Below, in pieces: positions 10,461 to 20,763 of a stretch of 64,000 bases of DNA (position 1 is the stretch's first letter; each line of letters opens with the position of its first letter). The stretch lies in the NCBI RefSeq assembly GCF_040412425.1, contig NC_089756.1:9393226-9457225 (forward strand). Reading direction: 5' to 3'. The notes under the pieces are model-generated. The model did not search any database. It saw only the letters and a program-made list of their open reading frames with translations, and was not told where the DNA came from. The position numbers and the translations under genes were made by a program. Source of the stretch: Macrobrachium rosenbergii. Lineage: Eukaryota; Arthropoda; Malacostraca; Decapoda; Palaemonidae.

Positions 10461-10889
10461 TGTAAGAGGTGCAAAAGAAACGAGCATGTAAAAGTTACTG
10501 CTGGTTTATTACAGATTCAGGCAGTTTATATAGCGGCCGACTGGCACCGAACCGCTGAAGACGATGACATTGAGCGTGACCTGAGGTCAAAACAATTAAC
10601 AATAATATACGGCCCCTGCCAAGTGCAATTTACAATGCAAATACATACAGAACTCCAATATGGATACAGTCTTGATGCCTGCGAATAAAGAAGCATACGA
10701 TACATAATTTGTGACAGTTGGACAAATACATATAAAGTTGAAATGGTAGAAAATGCATGACCTGGCACGTTGGGCATGATGAATTGAGTGCGAAGAAAAT
10801 GGGAAATCACCAAAGAAAACTTGCTCAGCGGAGACTTAATTAATGACGCCTTTGAAGCACTCCGCTGACGTTGATGTGGTGACTTTACA
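10461..10889 (-). repeat. element B LTR (5' LTR)
   Basis: 429 bp, TGTAAGAGGT to GACTTTACA on the plus strand; pair of 5785-6209. Followed by target duplication CTCC at 10890-10893. Drives transcription leftward in this family; same TATA and AATAAA layout as the partner. Confidence 0.92.
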
Positions 10890-10893
10890 CTCC

Positions 10894-11743
10894 CAACAAT
10901 GGTGGGTAGCAAGGAATAACCTAAGAAAACAAAAAATCTCCCTCAACAGAATGAATATCTCATAGCGTATAAATGGATACGTGAAGTTTGCATTTTTATA
11001 AATGAAGAATGACTACACTCTCAAGTAATAGTAATAAGGGTGTGTTTTCTTTTTCACGCTAAAGTGAAAGGACTTCCATTACAGTGATATCAGAACTTGT
11101 GCAAATATATAAACTGCATACTAGGAATGTAATGACAGCACCGCAATGCGTTTGACAGGCCATTGACTCCAATATGACGGCTTGTTATGACAGTGACTCC
11201 AAGGTGGCGGCTTGTTATTACAGTTCAAGGCCAAACATACGCATGTGGTTGGGTGCGATGGAGCAAGTGAATCCGAATGGTTACTAGCCTGCACACATAA
11301 AGAACAAAACAATGAACTCTCCTTGAATACGACGCAGATTTACGTGAACTGGTCTACCTTGTGCAAGTTAAAAATTAAACAGATATTAGGTAAATGATAC
11401 GCCTATAACATAGCTATTATGCTAAGACTAAGAATTGTGAAATTGAGCGACTGTCTTTGAGCGAAATCAACTGACGCACAGCCTGGCAGCTGCTACAGAC
11501 GGGTGGCTGGCTACACTGACATGTGGATGAGTTGCCAATCGTGCTATTCCTATGCGTTGTGGATGAATAAATTCTACCGCCCAACTCAAAGAGAAACATC
11601 GGCACTTTTTCTCTCGCTGAACATACACTGAGCTCACCTAAGTTAATGGTTCATTACTACCTTCCAGCTAGCTAATTTCATGCAAAGTTGTGCCAACATG
11701 CAAATGACAGGAAACCCTAACTCGATAACTCACAACTCCTGAC
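10894..11743. other. spacer between element B and transposon T
   Basis: AT-rich DNA with no convincing coding frame. Near 11150-11220 a short imperfect direct repeat occurs (GACTCCAA..TG.CGGCTTGTTAT, twice). No mobile-element signature seen. Confidence 0.45.
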
Positions 11744-11745
11744 TA

Positions 11746-12038
11746 TACTTGGTTTTTTTCCATCTGTCCACCTGCCTGTGGTGCTCGCACATGGTAACAC
11801 TGCATCCCGGGCTTTAAATAGTTACGCTATGTGTAAGTTTTAGGTAAATAAAAGGATATCTGGGTGTACATTTGCAGCTGAAAAGTGTTTTAATAATTTA
11901 CTGTATCACGAATTACACCGTTAATATTCGAAATAGGATAATGTTATTGTTGAATGTAAGCTGCCTTTTCGGGGTGGCGAATGGAACAGCCAGACGCAGT
12001 GGCGGGAGAATTGCTTCCCTCGCTGTTCACTATGGCAA
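11746..12038 (+). repeat. left terminal inverted repeat of transposon T
   Basis: Matches 20469-20763 in reverse complement at roughly 93% by eye. Shared landmarks are TCCCGGGCTTTAAATAGTTA, GGATATCTGGGTGTACATTT and TTTTCGGGGTGGCGAATGGA. Unusually long for a mariner-like element. Confidence 0.85.
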
Positions 12039-12335
12039 CAATAATGTATTGATTTTATGTAGCGAAATTATTATTATTATTATTAATATTATTATTATTA
12101 ATGTCTAGCCAAGAAAATTACCCTAATGAACTGGTGAACTAATTAAGGTTGTTTTCGTCTTTTTCCCTCTCTCTCATGCACATGCAGAAGAAGTTTATCT
12201 CAATATAAAGAGGAATAGAAAATTCAAAATATAAAATGTTGTTTATTTAGCAAAATGAAAATAAGCCTGTACATCAAAAAGTAATCATTCATACTTTTCA
12301 TGATACCCCAACAAATAATGTTCATAGGGTGATTG
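12039..12335. other. interior of T left of element C
   Basis: Short (ATT)n tract (12066-12105), then AT-rich non-coding DNA. The last four bases (ATTG, 12332-12335) are the left target duplication of element C. Confidence 0.6.
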
Positions 12336-12755
12336 TGTAAGGTGTCAAAGAAACGAGCAGGTAAAAGTTACTGCTACTTTATTACAGATCCAGGCAGCTT
12401 ATATAGCGGCCGACTGACGCCGCCCGCGAGACAATGGAATTGACTGTGACCTGAGGTCGAAACAATAAACAATAATATACAGTGAACGAGTACAAATTAC
12501 AATACAAAACATACAGAGCTACAATATGGATACAGTCTTGATGCCTGTGAATGAAGAAACATGTGATACACAATGTGTGACATTTGTATAAATACGCATA
12601 AAGTAAAAATGATTAAAATCGTGACCTGGCACGTTTTAGGCGTGACTAATTGAGCTTGAAGAAAATGGGAAGTCACCAAAGAAAACAAGCTCAGCGGAGA
12701 CTTAATTAATGGCGCCGCCGAAACACTATCCTGACGCCGATGTGGTGACTTTATA
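12336..12755 (-). repeat. element C LTR (3' LTR)
   Basis: 420 bp; plus strand TGTAAGGTGT to GTGACTTTATA. The terminal CA of B is TA in both C LTRs. Polypurine tract GGGAGTATT adjoins at 12756 on the minus strand. AATAAA and TATA signals are placed as in B. Confidence 0.92.
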
Positions 12756-13990
12756 AATACTCCCAAGACGAGGGACGCGTCTGACTAATCCCTGTATCTG
12801 TTGGGACGCTGAAGGGTGCCGCGGCTCCTTGAAGATAACGGAGGGGCCTCCCGCCTGTGAGGCTGCTGGTTGGGCGGTCCCCTTCCTGGGGCGGCAGCGC
12901 CTGCGGGGTGAGGCGTGCTGGAGTGCGGTTAGGCGGAAGGGTGCTGCGTCGCTGCCGGACTCTCCGACAGGAAGGCGGGCTTTAACCGGTCTATGGAAAC
13001 CCAGTCGTCCCTTGCCTGGGAGTGCCAGCTGGAACGCCTTGCTGTTCCGTTCCAGCACGCGGAAGGGTCCCCTGTAGGGCTTAGTTAGTGGTGGACGGAC
13101 GGCGTCGACTCTGACGAAGACGGGGTGGCGGATGACAGCTGTGGCGGCATGAAGGTGGTTGCTTTGTCGATGTACGCGCCTGCAAGGGGCTTAACGGCCG
13201 CCACGTCGCGGAGCCTCTGCAGTGATGGGGAGTGGCGTTCATCCATCACGAGCTCTCCCGGCACCACGAGGGTTCCCCATAGGTTTGTTCAGCTGCGGAT
13301 GGGGTGCCGTCGGCTCTGGGGGCGGTCCTCAACCCGAGGAGGACCCACGGCAGCTGATGTTTCCAGTCCTCGGCGGTGCAGCAGGCCATGAGGGATGACT
13401 TTAGGGACCTGTGGAACCGTTCGACCAGGCCGTTGGCCGCTGGGTTGTACGCTGTGGTGGTGTGGTGCGTGGTTCCCAGCAGTTGAGCCAGGGCAGACCA
13501 CAACCGGAGAGGAAAGCGGCCCCTGTCGGTTGTGATGTGGTCCGGGCGCCGGGCGGCTAACCCAACTGGAGAGCAGGGCCTCGGCGCACGCCGGCGCTGG
13601 CGGTGGCTTCTTGCATGGGTGTGGCCGGGCCACCTCGTCGAACGGTCTACCACCGTCAGGAGGTATCTGGATCCGCCTGATGGGAAGGCCCGACGACGTC
13701 GATGTGGATGTGGCCGAAGCGGCGCCTGGCTGTGGGAACTCGCCTACCCCCGACTGCGTGTGACGACCCACTTTACTGGTCTGGCACTGCAGGCACTGTT
13801 TTGCCCAGGCCGTGGCGTCCTTTTGCACCCGTGCCAGACGAACTTTTTGAAAGCAGTTTGGCGTGGTCCTGCCGGAGGGGTGTGAGAGCCGTGAATTATG
13901 TTGAATACCTGGCGGCGTGAGGCTGGAACCAAAGGGCGGGCTGGCCTGTGCTGATGTCACAGAGCAGGCTGGGGCCTTCGGGGCGAGGTC
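12756..13990 (-). pseudogene. element C integrase, multiple frameshifts
   Basis: Pieces aligned to B: zinc-finger region (13930-13740), VDRSTRWP (first Asp, near 13650), HHNRQGP-region (second Asp block out of frame near 13540), NGLVERFHRSLKSSLM (Glu, near 13440-13390), and the C-terminal LERNSKAFQLA module (13058-12980). At least five frame changes separate them. The IN catalytic residues are still encoded in the DNA. Confidence 0.75.
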
Positions 13991-14044
13991 ACGTCCCGCC
14001 ACTTGAGGGATGTGATGGCGGTGCTGTATGCTGGGGTTTCTGGG

Positions 14045-14500
14045 TCAGCGGCCTGTTCTCTGGCAAGGTCCTGGTAATCTACACCAAGCTGCACTGCGTT
14101 TAACTCGACTCTGGAGGGCGTCTGCTACGGGATTTTCTTGCCGGGGAGGTACCTGGCGGAACAGGTAAATTCGGCTATGGCTGAGAGGTGGCGCTGCTGT
14201 CTGGAAGACCAGCGTCCCCCTGCTTCGTGGAAGGCGTGAACCAGTGGCTGGTGGTCTGTGAAGATTGTGAAGGGCGTCCCCTCCAGGAGGAACTTGAAGT
14301 GCCGAACTGCGCGGGTACATCGCGCAGAGTTCCCTGTCGAAGGTGCTGTAGCGGGTCTCTGCGGGACTGAACTTTTGCTGAAGAAGGCGATGGGCTGGGG
14401 GCGCCGTTGATGATTTGCTCCAGAACAGCACCGCAGGCGACGTTACTGGCGTCTGTCATCAGCTGGAGGGGAGCCTTGGGATCCTGGTGTGCCAAGGCGG
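14045..14500 (-). pseudogene. element C RNase H, frameshifted
   Basis: Begins LQLMTDASNVACGAVLEQ (catalytic Asp) in the frame open from 14495. It continues in the next frame as SPAETRYSTFDRELCAMY (catalytic Glu), and the FTIF-TDHQPLVHA equivalent is frame-shifted near 14260. One base of frame change sits between each block. It links reverse transcriptase and integrase as in B. Confidence 0.75.
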
Positions 14501-14524
14501 TTGCCTTGGTGAGGGCGGCCTTCG

Positions 14525-15360
14525 TCAGGGAAAAGGCCTGCTGCTGGCTGGGTCCCCAAGACAGGGACTTCGGTTGACCTTTAGGACTTCCGTCAGGGGG
14601 CCGTGGTGTCGCGATCCCGGGATGAACCGCCTGTAGAAGTTTACCATCCCAAGGAACTCCTGGACGGCCTTGATGGAGGTGGGTGCCGGGAACTTGGCTA
14701 CGGCTGCCACTTTCGATGTAAGAGGGCGGACGCCTGTCGGAGACACCTCGTGACCCAGGAATTCTGCTTTCTGGACGCCAAGGTACACTTGTCGAAACGG
14801 ACGACGAGGCCGTTCTCTTGGAGGCGCTGGAGGACTGCTTTGATGTGTCTCTGGTGTTCGCTGTGAGACCTGGAAAATATGAGAATGTCGTCGACGTAGC
14901 AGACGCGCAGAATTTTAGGTCCCCAGGATGCTGTCCATGAGCCGCTGGAAGGTGGCCCCATGTTCCTCAGCCCGAAGGTGGAGAAGGCGAACACATAGGA
15001 CCCGAAGGGCGTGATGATGGCTGTCTTTGGTATGTCCTCTGGCGCAACAGGTACCTGGAAATAAGATTTAAGAAGGTCCAATTTAGTGAATATTTTGGCC
15101 CCGTGAAAGGAGGCCGTGAGGTCTTGCATGTTGGGTAGAGGGTAGTGGTCGGGTTCTGTTGCGATGTTGAGCCGCCTGTAGTCGCCGCAGGGTCTCCAGG
15201 AGCCGTCCGGTTTCTGCACCATGTGGAGGGGGAGGCCCATGGACTGGGAGGCTTTCCTGCAGATGCCCATCTGTTCCATCTCCGAATGCTTTTTCGCCTC
15301 CTGAAGGCGCTGAGGGGAAGCCTGCGGAACTTCGCATGTGTCGGGGCCCTTTAGTCACTA
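14525..15360 (-). pseudogene. element C reverse transcriptase, frameshifted
   Basis: Open 15279-14698 with QKPDGSWRPCGDYRRLN, FTKLDLLKSYFQVPV, FGLRN, then a two-base loss relative to B so that ARATFQRLMD is garbled, then CYVDDILIFS. The thumb and connection (FLGHEVSPTGVRPL, FLGMVNFYRRFIPG) are open in the next frame (14788-14525). All polymerase motifs are present but not in one frame. Confidence 0.85.
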
Positions 15361-15439
15361 TATGGTGGTATATGCCGTGCTTGGCTGGGCCCCTGGGGAC
15401 TTGGCGAAGCTCGGGCTTAAATACCTCAGGGAACTCCGA

Positions 15440-15853
15440 CAGTAGGTGTGCATACTGGTGGGGGCGATGGCGCTGATGGTGGGTCTGGGTCCCGCCGTTA
15501 ACGGAGACCGGCAGGAGTCGGTATCGAGGAGGCGCTTGCGCCCACGCCGACTAGCAGGCCGGTGCGCCAGAAAATCGGCCCCAGGGTGGGGTTCCTACGT
15601 CCGCGACGATGAAGTCCCAGGAGTAACTCTGGCCAAGGATGGAGATCGACAGGAGCCTGGTGCCGTAGGAGGATGGGGTTCCGTTGGCGGCCGTCAGGAA
15701 AGCGGCCGGGTCTGGTGTCTGGTTGCGGTCCTCTCTGGATGCTGGGAAGACCGATTTAAAGGCTCCTGTGTCGACCAGCATCATCCTGCCGGAGACGGTG
15801 TCGCGGACGTAAAAACCTACTGTTTTTGAGGCCCTGGGTTCTTCGGCTGCCAT
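15440..15853 (-). pseudogene. element C protease, frameshifted
   Basis: VGFYVRDTVSGRMMLVDTGAF keeps the active-site DTG and has Tyr where B has a stop. SILGQSYSWDFIVADVGTP follows; after about 15560 the LLGADFLAHFGL block is damaged by small deletions. Confidence 0.75.
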
Positions 15854-15859
15854 GGCAGG

Positions 15860-16692
15860 GCGGCAGGCAGTTTCAGGCGTCCTTTCCGAACCACTTGTGG
15901 TAGCGACAGAAGCCGGGGACCTCCATCTGCTGTGGTTGGTGGACGCGTCTGTTGGCGATGGCGTTGACGGGCTGCTCGTCCTCTTCAGGCTGGACCAGAG
16001 CTGACCGGCTGTGTGGCCGGTTTTAGCCGCTGTGAAGCCTTGACGGAGTCTGTGAGGTGTTGCGCCGTCTCTATGAGGTCCTCGACAGGCATGGTGTAGG
16101 GGTGAGCGATCTGGTTGCGTACCTCCGGGAGGAGTTGGCGAAGGTAGATTTCCGTGTGAAGCTTATCTCCTGCCGCTTCTTTGTGCCACCCAAGTCTGGT
16201 AGTGACAGGAGATCTACGACCATGCCCCAAGCGTCTCTTGAATTGAGGTCGTGGCGTGGATTTATGGCAAGGTCGATAACCCAGGGCGCCCGCTCGGCGA
16301 TGGGCAGGGAGCAAGCTTCGAGGAGGAACTTTTGTGGTGCTGTATGTGAGGGTGTGTGTTTGGTGCTCGCGAGATGAGTTTTCTGTACACGTCCTCGGAA
16401 GGGCGTTGAGCACTGTGTCGGCCTGTAGGATTTCGTCCCGTCAGGTCCGCGATTCTGAAGTGGCTCTCCACCCTGCGCAGCCACATCGATGGGTTCCCCT
16501 GCGAACGGCGGCAGCTTTACGGTGAGGGCGGCCTGCGATTGTGTTGCCCGGCTGTCGTGTGTTCGGGCGCTGGTGTGGAGTTGCGGGAGGCCTCGATGCG
16601 GGGCGGGCGCGGGTGTGATGGGAGGTAGGTAAACCTCCGAGTCCGCTGGGTCCGCGTTTAACTGCATGAAGGAGGGGATATCCCGCGTCCAT
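15860..16692 (-). pseudogene. element C Gag, frameshifted
   Basis: Start at the ATG complementary to 16690-16692 by analogy with A and B. Blocks: MQLNADPADSEVYLPP, LTVKLPPF, MWLRRVESHFRIADL, SLPIAERAPWVIDLA, LRQLLPEVRNQIAHPYTMP. The nucleocapsid end near 15930-15880 is shortened, and the C-H-C-C box is hard to read. Frames change at least five times. Confidence 0.75.
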
Positions 16693-16932
16693 GCTCGCCC
16701 TCCTTTGACCCTTACTGGAGTGGGGGGTACTTTCGCGTCCAGTACGCACTTTCGTGCGCCGTGTGGTTCGCTAGTGATGCTGGTGGGGGCACGCCGACGA
16801 GAGTCAGCAGCTCAAACGCTGGTTACAGCGCCGTGTTTAGGCCGCTAAGAGCGTTTTGGAGAAATCCTGGAGCCAAGACTAAGTCGCCGTGTGAGTCCGC
16901 TAATGGCTCCGGGATACTCCGGGGGTCACCAC

Positions 16933-17356
16933 TGTAAGGTGTCAAAGAAACGAGCAGGTAAAAGTTACTGCTACTTTATTACAGATCCAGGCAGCTTATA
17001 TAGCGGCCGACTGGCGCCGCCCGCGAGAGACAATGGAATTGACTGTGACCTGAGGTCGAAAACAATAAACAATAATATACAGTGAACGAGTACAAATTAC
17101 AATACAAAACATACAGAGCTACAATATGGATACAGTCTTGATGCCTGTGAATGAAGAAACATGTGATACACAATGTGTGACATTTGTATAAATACGCATA
17201 AAGTAAAAATGATTAAAATGCGTGACCTGGCACGTTTTAGGCGTGACTAATTGAGCTTGAAGAAAATGGGAAGTCACCAAAGAAAACAAGCTCAGCGGAG
17301 ACTTAATTAATGGCGCCGCCGAAACACTATCCTGGCGCCGATGTGGTGACTTTATA
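16933..17356 (-). repeat. element C LTR (5' LTR)
   Basis: 424 bp, nearly identical to 12336-12755 and ending TA in the same way. The primer site TGGTGACCCCCGGAGTATCC lies one base inside (16913-16931, minus strand). Followed by target duplication ATTG at 17357-17360. Confidence 0.92.
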
Positions 17357-17510
17357 ATTGTTCCATAAATTATCTCATAAAGATTAGAATTTATTATGTC
17401 CAATTACATTATTTCCTGCCTGCTATATATATTATAACCAAACAACCAATCCCATGCAGCCTATGAAAAGCTGCTTTATCTCTTTTATCACACACATGTG
17501 CCCTGCCTCC

Positions 17511-17513
<3 letters not shown>

Positions 17514-17581
<68 letters not shown>
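17514..17581. repeat. (CT)n microsatellite
   Basis: About 34 uninterrupted CT units inside transposon T, just outside the C insertion. Confidence 0.95.
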
Positions 17582-17585
<4 letters not shown>

Positions 17586-18423
17586 TACAACACTCATTCA
17601 CTCTCTTCCTCAGTACTTTCATCTGATTGTATATTGATAATAAAGTTTTCAGTTAAATGTTCAACTGCTCTGTCACTTTTTCTATATTCTTCTTCTATCT
17701 TCATGGTGTGATTTATGCATTTTTTCCGTTTTTCAGAACTTATATTATTAATTGCCTCCCTCGTAATGTCTTCAGCAATTTTCATATTTTGGTTTGCATT
17801 TGAGTTGTTCCTCTTCCTTTTGCCCTTACCTGAGCTCAGTGAGGTTGAACAGACAGTGGTAAGGTGGAAGCCGTAGCACTTTGTGTCCACGATGATTAGC
17901 TAACTCATCTGTTGCGTACTGCTGTTTGTGCTGGTATCTCTTACAGATTTGGAGTAGTTCACTTTTGCTCAGAGAAGGATCACATGGGACTTCATTATTT
18001 TACATCCATTCAATTATCAGATTTTTTCTATTGCTGGTAACTGGAACTTTGTTTAAAATTTTGAATGTTACGGTGCATTGTCCATAATAATCAGTGAATT
18101 TGGAGGAATATTTGGAGGCAGTTGATTTTCAAACCATTCCGTAAATCGTTGATGGTCCATTGAGTCGTGATAATCTCCTTTAGCGCCATTTTTTTTACCT
18201 GAACAAAAGCAAAGCACCTGGAACGAACCCCTTTTGACATCCTGCATGAACTATTATAGATCTGGCTCCTTGTCCTGATTTTAGTTTTGGTCCAGCTGAG
18301 CCATCTTTATCTGTCCAGCACCTATCAGCACTCACATTCTGGTTGACCCATGTTTCATCTAAGTATATTTCCATTGGGGGTCCACCTGTCTCTATTTTTC
18401 TTCATCTCCCTTAGGTACTTTTT

Positions 18424-19058
18424 TTGTTAAAGAAGGTTCCTGTACGACAGCTATAGACGTCATAAAGAAGAATGCAGCAGCAACTGGAGTGTGTGAGCGT
18501 ACTGTACTATCAGACGAATAAAGGCAGAAATGAACGCATCACCAGATGGAGTAATAACATCACCACCTGCAACTGCACCACCTCTCACTATGTCAGCCCT
18601 CTCCATCAGGATTTTTCGGCCGCTTTCCATTTTCTTGTACTTAAAACCCATCTCTCTCCCTCTCCATCAGGAATTTTCGGCCGCTTTCCACATTCTTGCG
18701 CTTAAAACCCATCTGTCTCACTAACTTGTAGGCTATGAAGAAGAGCGGGATCCTTTAAAAGCAACAGGAGGTTTCTTCACCATGACTAATAATTTCTCCA
18801 AAATTGGCAGCTCTCCACGCTCATAAAGGCCAGCAACTCCCTGCGAATGGAATCTTTATCAAAGTCGTCCACTTGACCCAGGACAGTGAGAGGTGGTGCA
18901 GTTGCAGGTGGTGATGTTATTACTCCATCTGGTGATGCGTTCATTTCTGCCTTTATTCGTCTGATAGTACAGTACGCTCACACACTCCAGTTGCTGCTGA
19001 AGTCTTCTTTATGACTTCTACAGCTGTCGTATAGGAACCTTCTTTAACAAAAAGTCGT
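18424..19058. repeat. inverted duplication inside the transposase
   Basis: 18424-18595 and 18889-19058 are reverse complements with only scattered differences (shared AAAGAAGGTTCCT, GGAGTGTGTGAGCGTACTGT, ATGAACGCATCACCAGATGG). The loop is about 290 bp. The right arm is in the correct place for the transposase N-terminus; the left arm is the misplaced inverted copy. Confidence 0.85.
18599..18720. repeat. 61-bp tandem duplication in transposase
   Basis: Two units (18599-18659, 18660-18720) sharing CTCCATCAGG, TTTTCGGCCGCTTTCCA and CTTAAAACCCATCT. They duplicate the MGFK..MESGRK-LMER block; 61 bp is not a multiple of three, so it shifts the frame. Confidence 0.85.
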
Positions 19059-19194
19059 GGACATTCATGATGATGTTGCGTGCTTTGACTGCTGTATTTA
19101 TGTGATGTTCTGGGGGTTTTCCTTTTAGGAGAGGCAGTGAGTGAGTAGGTCGTCAGAAATCATCATCAGCATCAACTTCCCACATTCCTGAAGT

Positions 19195-19325
<131 letters not shown>

Positions 19326-19479
19326 GTGTATGTACGTATATTTTTTTTTTAGGATTATGAGATCAAGTTCAGAATAAAACATTTGTTCTTGTACTTAAAA
19401 TTTTCCTGAATACGATGATGCTTTCAGATTTTAGATAAAAATCGATATAGAAGAGGAAATGATGGATTTGTATGAATAT

Positions 19480-20155
19480 GTTGCATCTTGATTTATGGCG
19501 GGGGAACCGGGTGGAGTGTTCTGTTCCGTCCCCTCTTTCCCCCTCCCTCCAGGACCGTAATGCAACTTACTCACGCATATCACTCGATTGATAAAACATC
19601 TGTTCGCCACTTCATTTTTATGGGGAAGTACTCGTTTTTCATCATTCATTCTCGAGACAATTTTCCAGCCAAGACTATTAGGGTGGTAATCCCTTAATCA
19701 ACGGAGCCTTACATTTGTTTACATATTCATTTATTAATAACATGTAGCCTAGCACTGATACGTCATTTTAACATAACTGTAATGTTAAATAAAAGGAGTA
19801 GCTACAAATTTGTTTCAGTCAACTACGAGAAATGAGGAATTACCATAGAATCATGCAGCGGCAGCAGACACTTTTATGTAAAAAAAATCCTTAATTGTTT
19901 TTCTTATAACTCGACTCGTCATAAAGATATTGTCAGCATTGTATGATTACCACCTAATATTCTTGGCTGAAAAACGGTATCGAGAAAGAATGATAAAAAC
20001 GAATACTTCCTCATAAAAATAAGGTGAACAGATGTTTTATCAATCAGGTGATTTGTGTGAATAAGTTGTATTACGGTCCGGGAGAGAGACGGAGACTGCA
20101 CACTCCACCCGCCTCCCCTCTCGCTCAACTGTAATTCGTTAATCAAGATGCACCA
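19480..20155. repeat. imperfect inverted repeat (hairpin) inside T
   Basis: Arms of about 215 bp (19480-19700 and 19935-20155), sharing CATCTTGATT, GGTGGAGTGT, GACCGTAAT and GATTGATAAAACATCTGTTC, with a loop of about 235 bp. No protein and no clear terminal motif; could be a foldback MITE or a rearranged part of T. Confidence 0.7.
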
Positions 20156-20468
20156 CTCTTGGGGTTCCAGCTTAAGTGAATCCACTATAATAACAGCAAT
20201 GATATTAATGCCAGTGGCTTTAGCGAATAAGGTGACAGCTGGAAGTAAAAAGCAGTACAACCAGAGCTTTCTCCTTTCTAAATACGGTCAATGCAAAAAT
20301 AACATTTCCACAAATTCCATTAAACAGATGCTAAACCAAGTTACGTCATATCGTATCTGGCCAAAACGCACTTTATAAAAATTAAAAGTATATACTGATA
20401 TACTTCCGTGTCATGAAGTAACACGTAGCTCAGTAGCAGAGTAGGTGTGGTCCAGTACAGTTGACATC

Positions 20469-20763
20469 TTGCCGTAATGAACAGCGGGAGAAGCAATTTT
20501 CCCGCCACTGCGTCTGACTGTTCCATTCGCCACCCCGAAAAGGCAGCTTACATTCACCAATAATAACAATATCCTATTTCGAATATTAACGGTGTAATTC
20601 GCGTACAGTAAATTATTAAAACACTTTGCAGTTGCAAATGTACACCCAGATATCCTTTTATTTACCTAAAACTTACACATAGCGTAACTATTTAAAGCCC
20701 GGGACGCAGTGTTACCTTGCGCGAGCACCACAGGCGGGTGGACAGAGGGAAAAAAACCGAGTA
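20469..20763 (-). repeat. right terminal inverted repeat of transposon T
   Basis: Reverse complement of 11746-12038. Its outer end ACCGAGTA is followed by TA (20764-20765). These outer bases are also the beginning of the foldback arm at 20747. Confidence 0.85.

Larger units (their letters stand above)
5785..10889 (-). mobile_element. Ty3/gypsy element B (CsRn1-like), full length
   Basis: Complete LTR retrotransposon on the minus strand: 5' LTR (10889-10461), primer site, gag, protease, reverse transcriptase, RNase H, integrase, polypurine tract (about 6222-6210) and 3' LTR (6209-5785). It is flanked by the 4-bp duplication CTCC at 5781-5784 and 10890-10893. No envelope-like gene follows integrase. 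By eye the LTRs differ at roughly one site in twenty, so the insertion is old. Coding frames carry a stop and several frameshifts. Confidence 0.92.
12336..17356 (-). mobile_element. Ty3/gypsy element C (CsRn1-like), full length, young
   Basis: Same family as B. Two LTRs (12336-12755 and 16933-17356) differ by only about six events by eye, and the ATTG target duplication (12332-12335; 17357-17360) is perfect. So C inserted recently, into transposon T. Internally gag, protease, reverse transcriptase, RNase H and integrase are all recognisable in order, but cut into short frames by many one-base deletions in GC-rich stretches. This mismatch between young LTRs and shattered frames is discussed in the findings. 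Confidence 0.92.
17594..19140 (-). pseudogene. transposase of T, IS630-Tc1-mariner DDE type, broken
   Basis: Would cut and paste T at TA sites. Minus-strand blocks in order: helix-turn-helix-like AATGVCERTV (near 19000), IRRELLAFYERGELPILEKL (near 18840), MGFKYKKMESGRKILMERAD (near 18640), EIYLDETWVNQNV (first Asp, near 18360), HAGCQKGFVPGALLLF, LIIMDNAP (second Asp, near 18080), VLRLPPYHC then NLTEL (Glu, near 17845) and the acidic tail FIINIQSDE with stop at 17594. Stops and frame changes occur near 18200, 18075 and 18000. NPIEL of the family is NLTEL here. An inverted copy of its own N-terminal part interrupts it. Confidence 0.8.
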
